A DNA stretch of 64,000 nucleotides from Rutstroemia sp. NJR-2017a BVV2. Lineage: Eukaryota > Ascomycota > Leotiomycetes > Helotiales > Rutstroemiaceae. The notes beneath the pieces were generated by a model. The model saw only the letters and a list, made by a program, of their open reading frames with translations, was not told the origin of the DNA and made no database searches. Both the position numbers and the translations under genes were made by a program. How positions within the stretch are numbered: the stretch's first letter is position 1; every line of letters starts with the position of its first letter. Shown here piece by piece: positions 46,265-57,426 of this stretch. The stretch lies in assembly GCA_002946415.1 (NCBI GenBank), contig NJPS01000045.1:1-64000 (forward strand). The letters run 5' to 3'.

Positions 46265-48247
46265 ATGAAGTTCGCCCACGAATTCAAAGATGCCCTGGCA
46301 CGAGAGGGCTTCCCACAGCATTGGGTTGAATCAGCTATTCCATATAGCGAGCTCAAGAAGTGTCTGAAAAGAGTGCGCATCCCTCTTGCACACGATATAT
46401 CCTGAACTAATTTATTCCCTCTAGATTGCCGCCGAGCTACGTGATTGCGGATTGGGCCCTGATGCTCTTGCGAAATTGAAAGAAATCTCTAATGTTGGTC
46501 CGGCTTACATGTATGAATTTAACGGTAAGTTCTGCCTACTTTGTCGCCTTGACTTTTGGACTGTGGGTTGTCTTCTGCCAAGTGCAGATGGTATGTATGG
46601 CTTGAGCTAACAGTGTTATTCTGCCAAGAGTCGCGGTTCCGCCCAAAGCTCATACTATGGCTAGAAGACGGAACTGCTGTTGATGCAAGATTATCACCTG
46701 ATACCAGAAACTACCTGAAAGAGTTGGTAGCCAAACACCGTGGCGAGCCCGAGATTCTACCCGCTGAAATCCTTCAAGACATGAACAAGTCTCAATGCAA
46801 ATCGGACGAGGAGTGAGTATCCTATATCTCATCAGCACCGCCTTTTGGTAGCTAATCTTATATAGGAGATCTTCAGCGAGCTACGAGCTGGAACAGAGAC
46901 CGCTTGTCCGCCGGGTGGAGGTGCCGCTTAGCTTTGATGCTGAATTTTTTGGACTTATCCAGGGCGATGTTACCAATCTTGATGCACTGCAGGCGGAAGA
47001 GCAGAAAGCACTTTGTGGTGAAATTCATAATCTTTCCGAAGAGCTCGTCGCTTTAACCAAGCCGTCTAAGCGCGATAAAAAGACGGATATCTCTCGATGG
47101 AGGCAACTATTTGAAATCTATCTGGAGGCAAACGTCTTCTTCTCCGCCCGTGAGCAGGACCGTGGGAAGCGAAATAGCGCAAATGCATTGAGACAACTAC
47201 AGTGAGTAGGATACGAACTACTCCGTGTGCATCCGAACATATAAGCTCTGTTTGGCAATATAGGGATGCAACATAACTAGCTAACAAGCACCAATCTAGG
47301 TGGTTTCAAAGCGAAGTAACCAATAGGGGTACCGTGAGGTCCTTCAAACTGCCCGAGAGTCATGCAGCGCGTATGTATAACGGCGCAACTTCCTACTGTC
47401 ACGACTTCTAGTGCTCACCACAAATTCTTGCAGTAAACCGATTCATCAGCATCAATGTTACACTTCTACGGAATCTGAGCTTTCAAGAGATCAATCAAAC
47501 GGCAATCAACAAGATTTTGAAAAGTAAGATCTCACAGACCCAATATCTCAGACGCTGTTTGAGGCGATCTCGACGAAAAGAGAACCTTCATGTCTTTTCC
47601 CTTACTACCTCAAATGGGTTTCACTGGAGCTGCCACATATTGTTTATGCTAAGTGCTGACCTTGACTAGAGTTCGATAAAAGAACCACTCTTGGCGCAAG
47701 AGAGAAATTTCCCAAGCTGATTCAATCTGAGCCCATCATGACTGAAACAATGGCGAAGGCGGTCTGCGCACAAATATCACAGGATATCATAAAGACCGTT
47801 CCTCTGCTTGCCGACTTTCTTTGTCCTGTCTGTGTTAGCATCTGCTGGAGGCCCGTTCGTTTGCGGTGCAAACACGTGGTCTGTATTCGCTGCACGATAG
47901 CTCTCCAAAGATTGCGACAAGCGCCTTGTCCCTTGTGCCGTGAACATGTTGTGTTGGAAGCTGACACAGGTACGTAGATGTCGCCTTGCTTCACTTTCTT
48001 CTACTCCCCGTTGCCTCTCGGCACTGCAACCCCTGGACTCTCGACTCATATCGGGGACGAATTTGATCTACATTTTAGCTAATCCCTAAACTCAGATAAT
48101 ATTGACCCGGACCTCTCGGCCCTCCTTAAAAGGTACTTCCCAGCTGAGACCGCAGAGAAACAGATTGAACTTGAGATACAAGACGGTATCGAGAGGTTTG
48201 GGGTGCACTACACGCATAACAAGCATAGCAGATGCACCATCATGTAG
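46265..48247 (+). CDS. SPX-RING E3 ubiquitin ligase, phosphate signalling
   Basis: Eight exons, 46265-46372, 46425-46524, 46629-46812, 46866-47201, 47300-47370, 47434-47524, 47670-47969 and 48096-48247, give about 446 residues if one extra base is ignored. The N-terminal SPX domain starts MKFAHEFKDALAREGFP and continues through SELKKCLKR to INKILKKFDKRT, whose basic helix binds inositol pyrophosphates. A C3HC4 RING follows: CPVCVSICWRPVRLRC, KHVVCIRC and APCPLC. SPX-RING ligases (S. pombe Pqr1, plant NLA) regulate phosphate uptake through ubiquitination. The protein ends CTIM, a CaaX-like motif. At the exon 6/7 junction, canonical splicing leaves the frame off by one because of five A's at 47520-47524. 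It is either a sequence error or a real frameshift. Confidence 0.82.
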
Positions 48248-48881
48248 AATTGGAATTCTCGGGACTTTTCGGAGGGCGTTCAGTACCGCACATTTATGAT
48301 ACCCAGAAAGCGTTAAAGGGAATTAGATATCGCACCGTAGTAATTCTTGTATGTTAGCGACCGCAGCGAGTTGTAATTATATCGGCATTTCAGTGTGACG
48401 TCAAAGTACAGAAAGCTTGTGAATTATTTTGACACCACGACTTTTCAATTCGCAGAAATGTCACGGGTGGCGGGGTAATCGAAAGTGGAAAACTTCGAAT
48501 CACCTGGACTCTTGGTCCATGAACGATAGATGCGAGAATAGCTGAGAGTGATGAGCTCTACAACACAATTTTCATAAGAAAGGTACTCGATACTACGTAG
48601 GTATTGGAAGATTAGGTGTGGCGCACTAATAAACGCCGTCGATAAGATAATTCAAAATGACGATGGACGAGAATTATTACAAACTTACCTTCGAGCCATC
48701 CTAGTTCATATTCTTTTGAAAATATATCCGGGTGTAACTCGAGAGCGGAGCGTACCATTGTCGTTTTTGGAACAACAACTACTCAGGCGTAGACCCATTC
48801 CTCGATATTCTCATTGCCACTGACTATTTCTCTGCGAGCGGTTCTCTTTGGCGTCCGACTTGGGACCGCAATACCTTCACG
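48248..48881. other. Intergenic region between SPX-RING and F-box genes
   Basis: It holds the 3' flank of the SPX-RING gene and the upstream region of the F-box gene, which lie in tandem. A motif-less frame at 48814-49029 overlaps the F-box gene in another frame. No RNA gene was seen. Confidence 0.5.
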
Positions 48882-50874
48882 ATGCGAGAGACCTACAGAG
48901 GTGTTCCTACTCGACCATCTGCATTCAATCCTCTTCCCGATGAAGTCCTGCAACAAATACTTTACTTTATTTCGCCCCAGGATCTTCTCAGCAATATTCT
49001 TCTCGTCTCGAAGCGCTTCAGTCGTCTAGGAAACGAACCATTGCTCTGGCGGCACCACTGTCGCGTCGACTTCCAGTACTGGGATGGCAAACACCGCATC
49101 AGAGAGAAGTTCGCAGGCGCGGCAGGGGACGTTGACTGGAAGGGTATATACATACATCGAATGAAAGTGGACTTGAAGACCGCAAAATATTTGGATCGCA
49201 TCCTCGAAACCCGCGCCAATCGTATTGTGAACTTTGAGGAAATAGGAAAGTTTGGATATGATGCGAAGGATACACTATTGCGACACTGCCATACCCGCAA
49301 CGATGACGATGACCAGCTTTCAAGGACGTAAGTGAACCGAATGTGCACATATGCGATTTCTGACATATTCATAGCTTTTATGCTCGTGCAGTACTAGATT
49401 CTATCCATCGCGCAAAGGCCCTAGAGATATGGTCAAGGCTCGCCAGGGGCGAGGATATACCCGTTGAAACGGCGTTAGCAGTCTACGACATGTTTATTCT
49501 CCATGAGCATCCTGGAGATCTACTTGAGGTGCGCCCCAATGACGGTGATATATAATCTATATGACTGACAAGTTCCAGACTTCCGATTTACTCGACGATC
49601 TTGCGGCTCGTATACGATGTGAATATCCAAGATTCAATCACATGTCCACACGGAAGAAAGCTCTTACCGTTGTCACATTTCTTCGCGCACACAGCCTCCT
49701 TGGGCTGGATTCGGAACTTACCTATCGCGACCTACAAAACAACTATATTGGTTTGGCATTGCAGGAGCCTGAGCATCCATCTCTACCACTGGTGTCTGTC
49801 GCTATCTATTGTGCTGTTGCCCAAAGGCTTGGTGTCGATGCGAGGTTCTGCGCTATGCCCGCCCATGTGCATGCTATGGTTTTCCCAGTGCCTTCATTCG
49901 ACCTTGACAACAAACCGCTTAAAAAGAAGGATCCACCAGGCGAGCCTATGTATCTCGACCCTTACCGCTCGGATGTTGAATATCCTGCAGAATATCTGCA
50001 ACAGACTCTGGCGCAATGGGGAGTGCGGGGTCGAGCCTCTGAGTTCTATGAGCATATCAAACATGCTTCAAATACAAATAACCTTGTTCTTCGGACTACT
50101 AGAAATATCGTCGCGACTATTCAAGATTTCAGAATGGATCGATCATTTCAAGGACCGCTGAACCACAGAAACACGCGACTTAATGATATGCCTTTCATGG
50201 AGATGGATCATGCAATATACTCGGCATTATGGGCTAATTTCTTCCTGGATCCAAAACCAGTGCCTCCAGGATATAGCCGCCATCAATTTGTACCTATGCT
50301 ATTATCCCGCTTTGAAAAGTCATACCCCGAGGATGTTTCCCTTATTGAACGATATGTTCTTCCGTCCTACAATGGCATATCTGCTGAGCACGCAGAACTT
50401 TCTGAGGCATTGAGATTGATTCGCGCGGTTGACTCGACGCCACGGCAGGTGCGAACACGCAGTAGTTCGGGAGATACAGGCAATGTCAAGTTCAGAGTTG
50501 GGAAGGTCTTTCGCCATCGGAGGTACCGGTACATAGCGGCAATAATTGGTTGGGATGTCGAATGTGGTATGGACTCCACCTGGATAGTCGATCACCAAAT
50601 AGATGATTTGACCAGGGGTCGACATCAAAGCTTTTATCATGCGCTGTAAGTAATCACTCACATATCACACAAAGTGGCGTTTGACATGCTTACATATATC
50701 ATCAATAGCGTAGAAGATGCAAGCATACGATACGTCGCAGAAGATAACATCGAGATGGTGGAAGAGCCGGACGTAACACTGCTGCTCAAAGTGGCTGGTC
50801 AGTATTTTAAGCGGTACGACAAGGAGGCTTGCCGATTCATTGCAAACTTCAAGGAGGAGTATCCTGACGACTAG
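48882..50874 (+). CDS. F-box protein with transglutaminase-like and YccV-like domains (FBXO21-type)
   Basis: Four exons, 48882-49327, 49375-49528, 49579-50645 and 50709-50874, give 610 residues (human FBXO21 has about 628). The F-box is at about 16-60 (FNPLPDEVLQQILYFISPQD, LLWRHHCRVDF). The middle carries a SirB1/transglutaminase-like region (ALTVVTFLRAH, YRDLQNNYIGLAL, VAIYCAVAQRLGVDARFCAM, PAHVHAMV). The C-terminal part, KFRVGKVFRHRRYRYIAAII and the rest, is the YccV/hemimethylated-DNA-binding-type domain. This unusual order is that of FBXO21, a substrate receptor of SCF ligases. The middle domain may not be enzymatically active. All introns are GT-AG (47-63 bp). It is convergent with the UCH gene; only 53 bp separate the stop codons. 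Confidence 0.9.
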
Positions 50875-50927
50875 TATTTACCTATTACTATAGCAAGGTA
50901 TCATAACCCAGCCTATATCAGCCAAAC

Positions 50928-52550
50928 TTAAACTTCATTCATGATGTCTTTCAAAACCCCTTTCTCGGCCAAGGTTCGGATCGTCCGATAGACCAATGGT
51001 GTGTGGTCTTCTTTCCGTCTTGCAGCTTGGAGATTTTCGCGGTCGATCGTGGCCAGTTCTTCTGAATAGGAAACGCGCATGTCTCTTTGCTCTGCCACAA
51101 GCTGCAAAAGTGTTTGTAGAAGCATGCTGGTATCTATGTGCGCTTGGCCAAGCACATTTTCTACCTCTGGAGATATTCTTGCGTCTCGCAGAAGAATGTC
51201 TGATATTCCGAAAGCCTCACATGGCCCCCTGATGATTTTCGCATCATCGATATCGCCGAAGCTTCTCCAATCCGGCATTCTATTTGACAGCACTTCTTCT
51301 AAGGCCCTGACAGTATTGATATTTTGCGCTAGCTGGTTTGGAATGCTTGCGAGAGGGCTTTGGCAAAGGGCCAGCAGATTAAATTGGAGACCGCCATCAT
51401 GTTCCCCTATGTGCCGGTAGATGTTTGCTCGCGCAATCGAGATCCAATCGCTTTCATAGTTGCCTCAATACTGTCAGCAAGAATCAACTGGATAGGTGGA
51501 TGGTATGTTTGTACCTAAATTGACTGGCTGGCGTTGCAACCCATCGAGTCTCCATACAGCCCCTCTTACAGGAACAAATGCAATAAAATGAAAACTCGTG
51601 TCTTCATTTTGCTTCGACCTATTCTTAGCAGGTCTCTTGCCTCTGTCCCGTCTTTTCTTCTTCGCCTCGATATCATTGTTGAGGGAAAGATCTGCGTTCA
51701 ATATGTCCATTCTCCGCACGAAAGAGTTGTGAAGCGCGCGAATGTGGCTGTTCTGATCTAGCTTTCGTCCTCGATACGCAGGTTTCAGATGCAGAGTTTC
51801 TTCCTTGAACTGCTTTAGGTTCTCACCAAGATCAACCTCAGGAATGTTCATGACAATGTTCAGCAGAGCGATAGTCGCGCATGCATTGTGTGTCGTCTAG
51901 TCCTTTTTTTAGCAGAGCGTTGATAATGCTACTATTAGAATCCTTACTTGATTGGCAAACCACACATGGTTCGGGCATTTTGGTAGCTTTTCATCATCCG
52001 AATCTTCGTCTCGGTACTCGAACAAGAAGACTAGTCCATGCACAGGCTTGCTTGCGGATTGTCAGTTGTGGTCAACTATTGTAATCGGGATAACACACGG
52101 TAGATATTGTAACATGTCATCCTCCAACCCTAACACCTCTTGTATCTTGATGTTCTTGACACCATACTCGCGCAGTATATAATTGAACAAGGCCTATTCA
52201 GGATCCGTAAGCGGTGGATAAACACGGAGAATATCTTAGGAGCATACTGGGTCGCTCTCAAGCTCACACCAGCCTTTCCAAGTATTGCGCTCTTCATCCG
52301 TGAGTGGCCTTAGTGCCTCTTCGATAACTTCTGCATCTGGTTTCTTCAACTTTACCGTAGCACGCCTAGATGGACGGCCTGTTGCTGAAAGAGATGGTTG
52401 GTCCACGTGGTCGCCATTGACCGCATCCAAACGTCCCCCCCAGGCTTTGTTTGATCCTCCGCTTGGAGATGTAGAATGGCTCTGATTCCTAGAAGAACGT
52501 CTTTTCGTCTCTACACCAGAATCCGCGGATGGTACTGGAGACTCCTCCAT
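50928..52550 (-). CDS. UCH-family deubiquitinase (peptidase C12, Uch37/BAP1-like)
   Basis: Five exons, 52550-52248, 52193-52099, 52050-51948, 51896-51515 and 51463-50928, give 472 residues. The protein is a ubiquitin C-terminal hydrolase. A Ser/Arg-rich N-terminal extension of about 90 residues precedes the catalytic domain, which begins WCELESDPALFNYILREYGV. The nucleophile is Cys173 in HNACATIALLNIVMN, the His is His270 in SFHFIAFVPV, and the Asp is Asp285 in VWRLDGLQRQPVNLG; the Lys/Arg-rich insert before His270 is the variable crossover region. The C-terminal extension ends in a helical segment. UCH37 acts at the proteasome or INO80, BAP1 on H2A; which applies is not decidable from sequence. 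The introns are 48-54 bp. It is divergent from POM152. Confidence 0.9.
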
Positions 52551-53240
52551 CGTTGTGGCTAAGTGGCTTTCTAGCCTCGTACTGCAGATTGTTATTGTGG
52601 TAGGTATTTAAGACGAGTTAAACCACTCTAGCCAAAGTCTGATTTTGGTTTCCTATTCAATGCAAAAGACGAGAGGATGTTTTGCAGAAAAGAGTAGCAA
52701 TATAACAAAACTTGCTGCGCGTTTAAACCTAGATGTTTGTGCAGAAAGTAGTCGTCAAACGGGATAGAATGGCAGGAAAAGTGATTGTGAGATGGATACG
52801 AAGTTTGGCATAGTGTGATGTACCACCTGTTATTCACCAAATAGGAGCTTTAGATATCCTCTCTTCTCTTCCGAATTGTGACGAGAACTTATTTAAAAAC
52901 TTATCAAAGCCATATCCTGTATGTAAGTGAATTCAAGACGAGTTGTAGATGGTCCGTGCGCTACAAAATAGAGGCGTATCAACTCAAAAATTCATAGAAC
53001 GCGTCGTCGCGACTCTGGTAAAAATTGAAGCTAGGAACACCTACACCCACAACCATACCAGGTTTTTGCTGACAGCTCGATATTCATCGATCCGCCTGTA
53101 TTTGTTGTATATCCTTCGCTGGGTGTGGATACACTTTCCGGGCACACGATCACAATCCCGGTTGGACACAACAGCTTTAAAAGAAAGAGTCCATAGCAGA
53201 CAGTCAAGAATGCAATGATTATTGTAGGACTTTTACAAAG
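52551..53240. promoter_or_regulatory. Divergent promoter region of UCH gene and POM152
   Basis: 690 bp lie between the start codons. Short motif-less frames are present (for example 52949-53218). No RNA gene and no clear regulatory site were seen. Confidence 0.45.
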
Positions 53241-56200
53241 ATGAATGGAACCCCGAGAATGCGTTCGGGTTTGCCCTCAACACCAGGAAGTGGCCAGCGC
53301 AATCCGCAACCGAGAGTCACTTCTCCTCTACGAGATATTCCCACGGCGTCGAGCACAACAACCGATTCTGATGCGCCAGTGATACCCGTGGAACTTATCG
53401 ATGCACCGAGCCAGCGTATGTACGCTGTGGGATTTTACGGGCTGCTTCTTGTATGGCGCTTATATGACTGGTGGCAGCTTGTGGAGGACGAGTCAGAATC
53501 ATTCTCATTATTTTTGAAATGGGCAGTTATAGACGCACTATTTATATACTGGGTACCGAAACTTAGGATACCATGGCTGGAATGGTCTCAACAAACGTCT
53601 CATACAGCTTTCGTTTTGCATGCTGTGTTTGATGGTATGTTGATGTTTAGGATCGGGGTAGGCTGAATATGCGAATGAGTTTTGGACAGTTCAGCTAACT
53701 TTGCACAGCTTCCACTTCAAGGATGGCTATTACTCTTCACCAAAACCTTCTTCGACAGGGAGTTATCGATTTCTGAGAACAATGTTCGACCTGCAAGCAT
53801 TCTACACAATTCGTCTTTGATCATGGGAAAGCAAATCATTAACATTTTACCAGAAGGGTATGCTAGACATCAAAATCTTTCCTATACCCCGCTAACACTC
53901 AATAGATCTGCCACACTGAATCCAGATGGCCTTCCGTTCTGTATAGACAGCAGTCGCCCTGCCGTCAAGCTTCCCATGTATTTCAACCAGACCAAACCTG
54001 TGCACATCGAGCTCCTGCGTATCGATTTCGATACCAATACGAATGAGACGATCGAACTCAAGAAAAAGGAAATGAGGGACTTCCGAAGGGTGGAGGATGA
54101 TCCGAATGTTTACATGTTAGAGTACACTGTGAAGAAGCCGGGGCTCTACCGACTTTTCAAAATCATCGACCAATCGAAACTGGAAGTACAGCGTAGGATG
54201 TCCGACACTCTTGTTGTTAAGTGTCCTAAAGCAGTCATCAAGTCTGCGGCTTCAGACAAATGTCTTGGGGATTTGTCTGACTTGACCATTGAGCTTGAGG
54301 GTACACCTCCTTTGAAAATCGTCTACAGTCGTACCATCAACGACAAAGATAGGAGTTTCCACTTTCAGAGCAATCAGCCGGAAAACTTTGTATCGCCACT
54401 CCTGGGTGTAACACGACCGAGTACTTTAGTTACCGCTGGTAGTCAAGATGTTTCGTGGGCGAGATCACAGAAAGTCACCATTCCACTGAATGAATCTATG
54501 ACTCCAAGTGGGCCGTGGCTATATTCAATCAACGAGATTCATGATGCTACCGGAAACGTGGCCAATTTCACTGTTCTTGGTGAAGATGGGGAGCACATTT
54601 ATCCCAAGAACACTCATATGGAGCAGAACTTTATGGTTCACGAAAGACCTCTTGCAAGACTTGGCGGATGCGACTCCAGAAGCCCGCTCATGGTAGCTAT
54701 TGGACAGTCAACAGAACTTCCTGTCAACTACGCGACGCCTGGCCGGACACCTGATGATACATCGCACACGCTGACGTGGAAGTTCTCTCCCCTGGATTCT
54801 CTGACCGCTGCTGGAGATCACGGCAGCGAAGTGACCTTTGAGGAGTTCTCGGCTCGTAATTCACATCAAACACCTAACATCCGCGAGCCAGGTCTCTACA
54901 CCTTGGTTAGCGTGAGGAGTAAGTTTTGCGAGGGTGAGGTGAGGGAGCCATCGTCATGCTTGCTCCTTAATGCGCCGGAGCCGCAGTTGGCTATTAGCGC
55001 CGAAAACATTAACGACAAATGTGCTGGCAATTCCATTGGTTTGCTCGTTGATTTGGATCTGATTGGAACACCACCGTTCGTAGTAAGATATAATATTATC
55101 ACGAAGAGTGGCACCAAACCGCAATCTGTAAAGGTTCCAGGCCTACGATATCAACTGGAGCTCAAACCGCGCGACGCCGGTCACTTCAAATATCAGTTTA
55201 CCTCTATCGACGACTCTGTATACAAGGGACATAAATTAAGCAGCGACTTGATCTTAGAACAAGATGTGAAGCCACCGGCCTCGGCTTATCTTCGACGACC
55301 AGCAGGTGAGATCGACGCTTGCATTGAGGAACCAGTGGAGATGAATGTTGAGCTCTCTGGAGAACCTCCCTTCACTTTGGAGTACGAGATCGTTCATGAT
55401 GGGAGACGTAGAAAGCAGAAAGTCACTGGCATCGAAGGGGATATCTACAAGATCAAGACCGACCCCTTGGTTAAAGGAGGCGAATACTCACTTGCCCTTG
55501 CAAGCGTTCAGGACAAGACGGGCTGTAAGATCTTCCTCAACGACAATGTTAAATTCATGGTCCGGCATCAGAGACCCAGAGCTGCGTTTGGTCATTTGGA
55601 TGGCAAGCACAAGATAATGACCATCGAGGGCACGAATATTCCTCTACCTTTGCGCTTAACTGGTCAGGCACCTTGGACCATCAAATACCGGAACGTAAAC
55701 GACGATTCTGGCAAGATCTTGGAGAAAGTCGCCAGATCAACCAATGACGTTGTCAAGGTTGACCATCGCGGTACATACGAGTTGCTTGACGTTTCCGATA
55801 ACCAGTGTCCTGGGACAGTTGATCCAAAGGCATCGCTATTCGACGTAGATTGGCTTCCTAGGCCACAGATCACTCTTGCTAACAACTCGCCACTCAAATT
55901 TGATGGCGAAAAGTACTTGAAACATGAAGTTTGTGAAGGTGATATTGATGGAGTGGAGATCAATCTCATTGGTAAGTTGTATCCCTCTGTTATAAAAAAG
56001 CGAATAACAATTGACAATATCACTAGGTTCTCCGCCATACCATGTCAAATACCAAGTTCGTCACCACCCTGAACAGGGCTCAGTATCTAGCAGTAATAAG
56101 GAGTTCGATGCTGGCCTTGGTTCGTCAACGGTTTCCATGGACACCGCTAGACCTGGTATCTACGAGTATAAGTTCTCTGAACTTTCTGACAACCTATATG

Positions 56201-57135
56201 ACCATGATTCGAAGAAGTTCACTCCGCTTGTGATCGAACAAAAAGTCAACAGGAAGCCGGCTGCGCAGTTTATTAAGCCAGGGCACTCGTACACTTACTG
56301 CAAAGAGGAGCTGGCCGGCGATGAAGTAATCCCAATAAAACTCGAGGGTGTCCCACCATTCTCACTTGAGGTCGACATCAAGCACCAAAACAGTCCCAGA
56401 CCTGAGACTGTGAAAATCGCAAACATCGAGTCTAACAACTACGATTTCCGCATACCGCATCGGGTATTATCTCTTGGTATTCATCAAGTCAGTGTTCGAA
56501 AGATTCGTGACTCTAGAGGGTGCCAGCAAAAGACTGAACATGGAGCACCTCATGTCCAAGTCCAAGTATATGATGTTCCCGCTATTTATCCTCTGGATTC
56601 TCGCACAGATTATTGCGTTGGAGAACGAATCGGATATACTTTGTCCGGCACTGCGCCTTTCGAGATCTATTACACATTTGAGAATGTTCAGCGCAAAGCA
56701 AAGTCGCCCAATACTAGTTTTAGGCGTATCGCTGAAAAGCCGGGTAACTTTACCATCACAGCCATTTCGGATAAGGCTAGCGAGTGTAAAGCAAGGACCG
56801 AGATCACGAAGATCATTCATGAGATGCCTAGTGTTAAGCTCAGTAAGGGTCTCCAGAAAGAAGTGGATATTCATGAAGGTGGACAAGCTGAAATTCTTTT
56901 TGAATTCTGGGGCACACCACCTTTCGAATTCACATACACGAGGAGTACAAACGCTAGGAAGGGCCAAAAATCCCAAGTGCTGGAAACTAGACATGAGGTA
57001 TCTTACGAGCATAGCAAGACGATCCTTGCTTCTCTAGAAGGTACGTATGAGGTTATAGCCATTAAAGACCAGTTCTGTTCCTTCTCTACAGCGAAAGTGG
57101 ATGGCAAGAGTGGGCAAAAACTGTTACAATATTAG
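53241..57135 (+). CDS. POM152: Nuclear pore membrane glycoprotein Pom152
   Basis: Four exons, 53241-53657, 53709-53857, 53906-55971 and 56027-57135, give 1,246 residues (yeast has 1,337). The short N-terminus faces the pore, then three hydrophobic segments (about 60-77, 90-108, 122-150), then HNSSLIMGKQIINILPEGSA and a long lumenal part of repeated Ig-like domains. Each repeat contains a segment such as LEGTPPLKIVY, LIGTPPFVVRY, LSGEPPFTLEY, LTGQAPWTIKY, LIGSPPYHVKY or FWGTPPFEFTY. Pom152 forms the lumenal ring that anchors the nuclear pore. Intron 2 (53858-53905) is 48 bp with no stop codon, so its retention would stay in frame. Several N-glycosylation sites (NXS/T) are present. Confidence 0.95.
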
Positions 57136-57426
57136 AGAAAGGTTATCTGGGTGTGTTTTAAAAAATCATAGCGCGGCGTTGGTAGTTTTTGAATTCAATG
57201 GGAAATATTGAAAAAAATCAGTCAGTCTAGAAACTGCTCACTGGGGATGAATGAATGTCTGGACATGTTTTACACTAGGCTCCCTTTTCCTCTTGATCTT
57301 CGTTTACACGCGTGTTATATGGATCTGCAGTGGTCAGCATAGCTACCATGCGTATACATATGATATAATGCTTCATTAGTAGAAGCAAGTATTGGCAAAG
57401 CAGGTGATCGAGGCCCTTTCCAGGGC
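57136..57426. other. Intergenic region between POM152 and the DUF7730-like gene (convergent)
   Basis: 291 bp hold two convergent 3' ends. Nothing else was recognised. Confidence 0.5.

Noticed and set aside
56467..57037. Frames of about 180 codons on both strands inside POM152
   Set aside because: They overlap exon 4 of POM152, which is clearly the coding frame by its repeated Ig-like segments.
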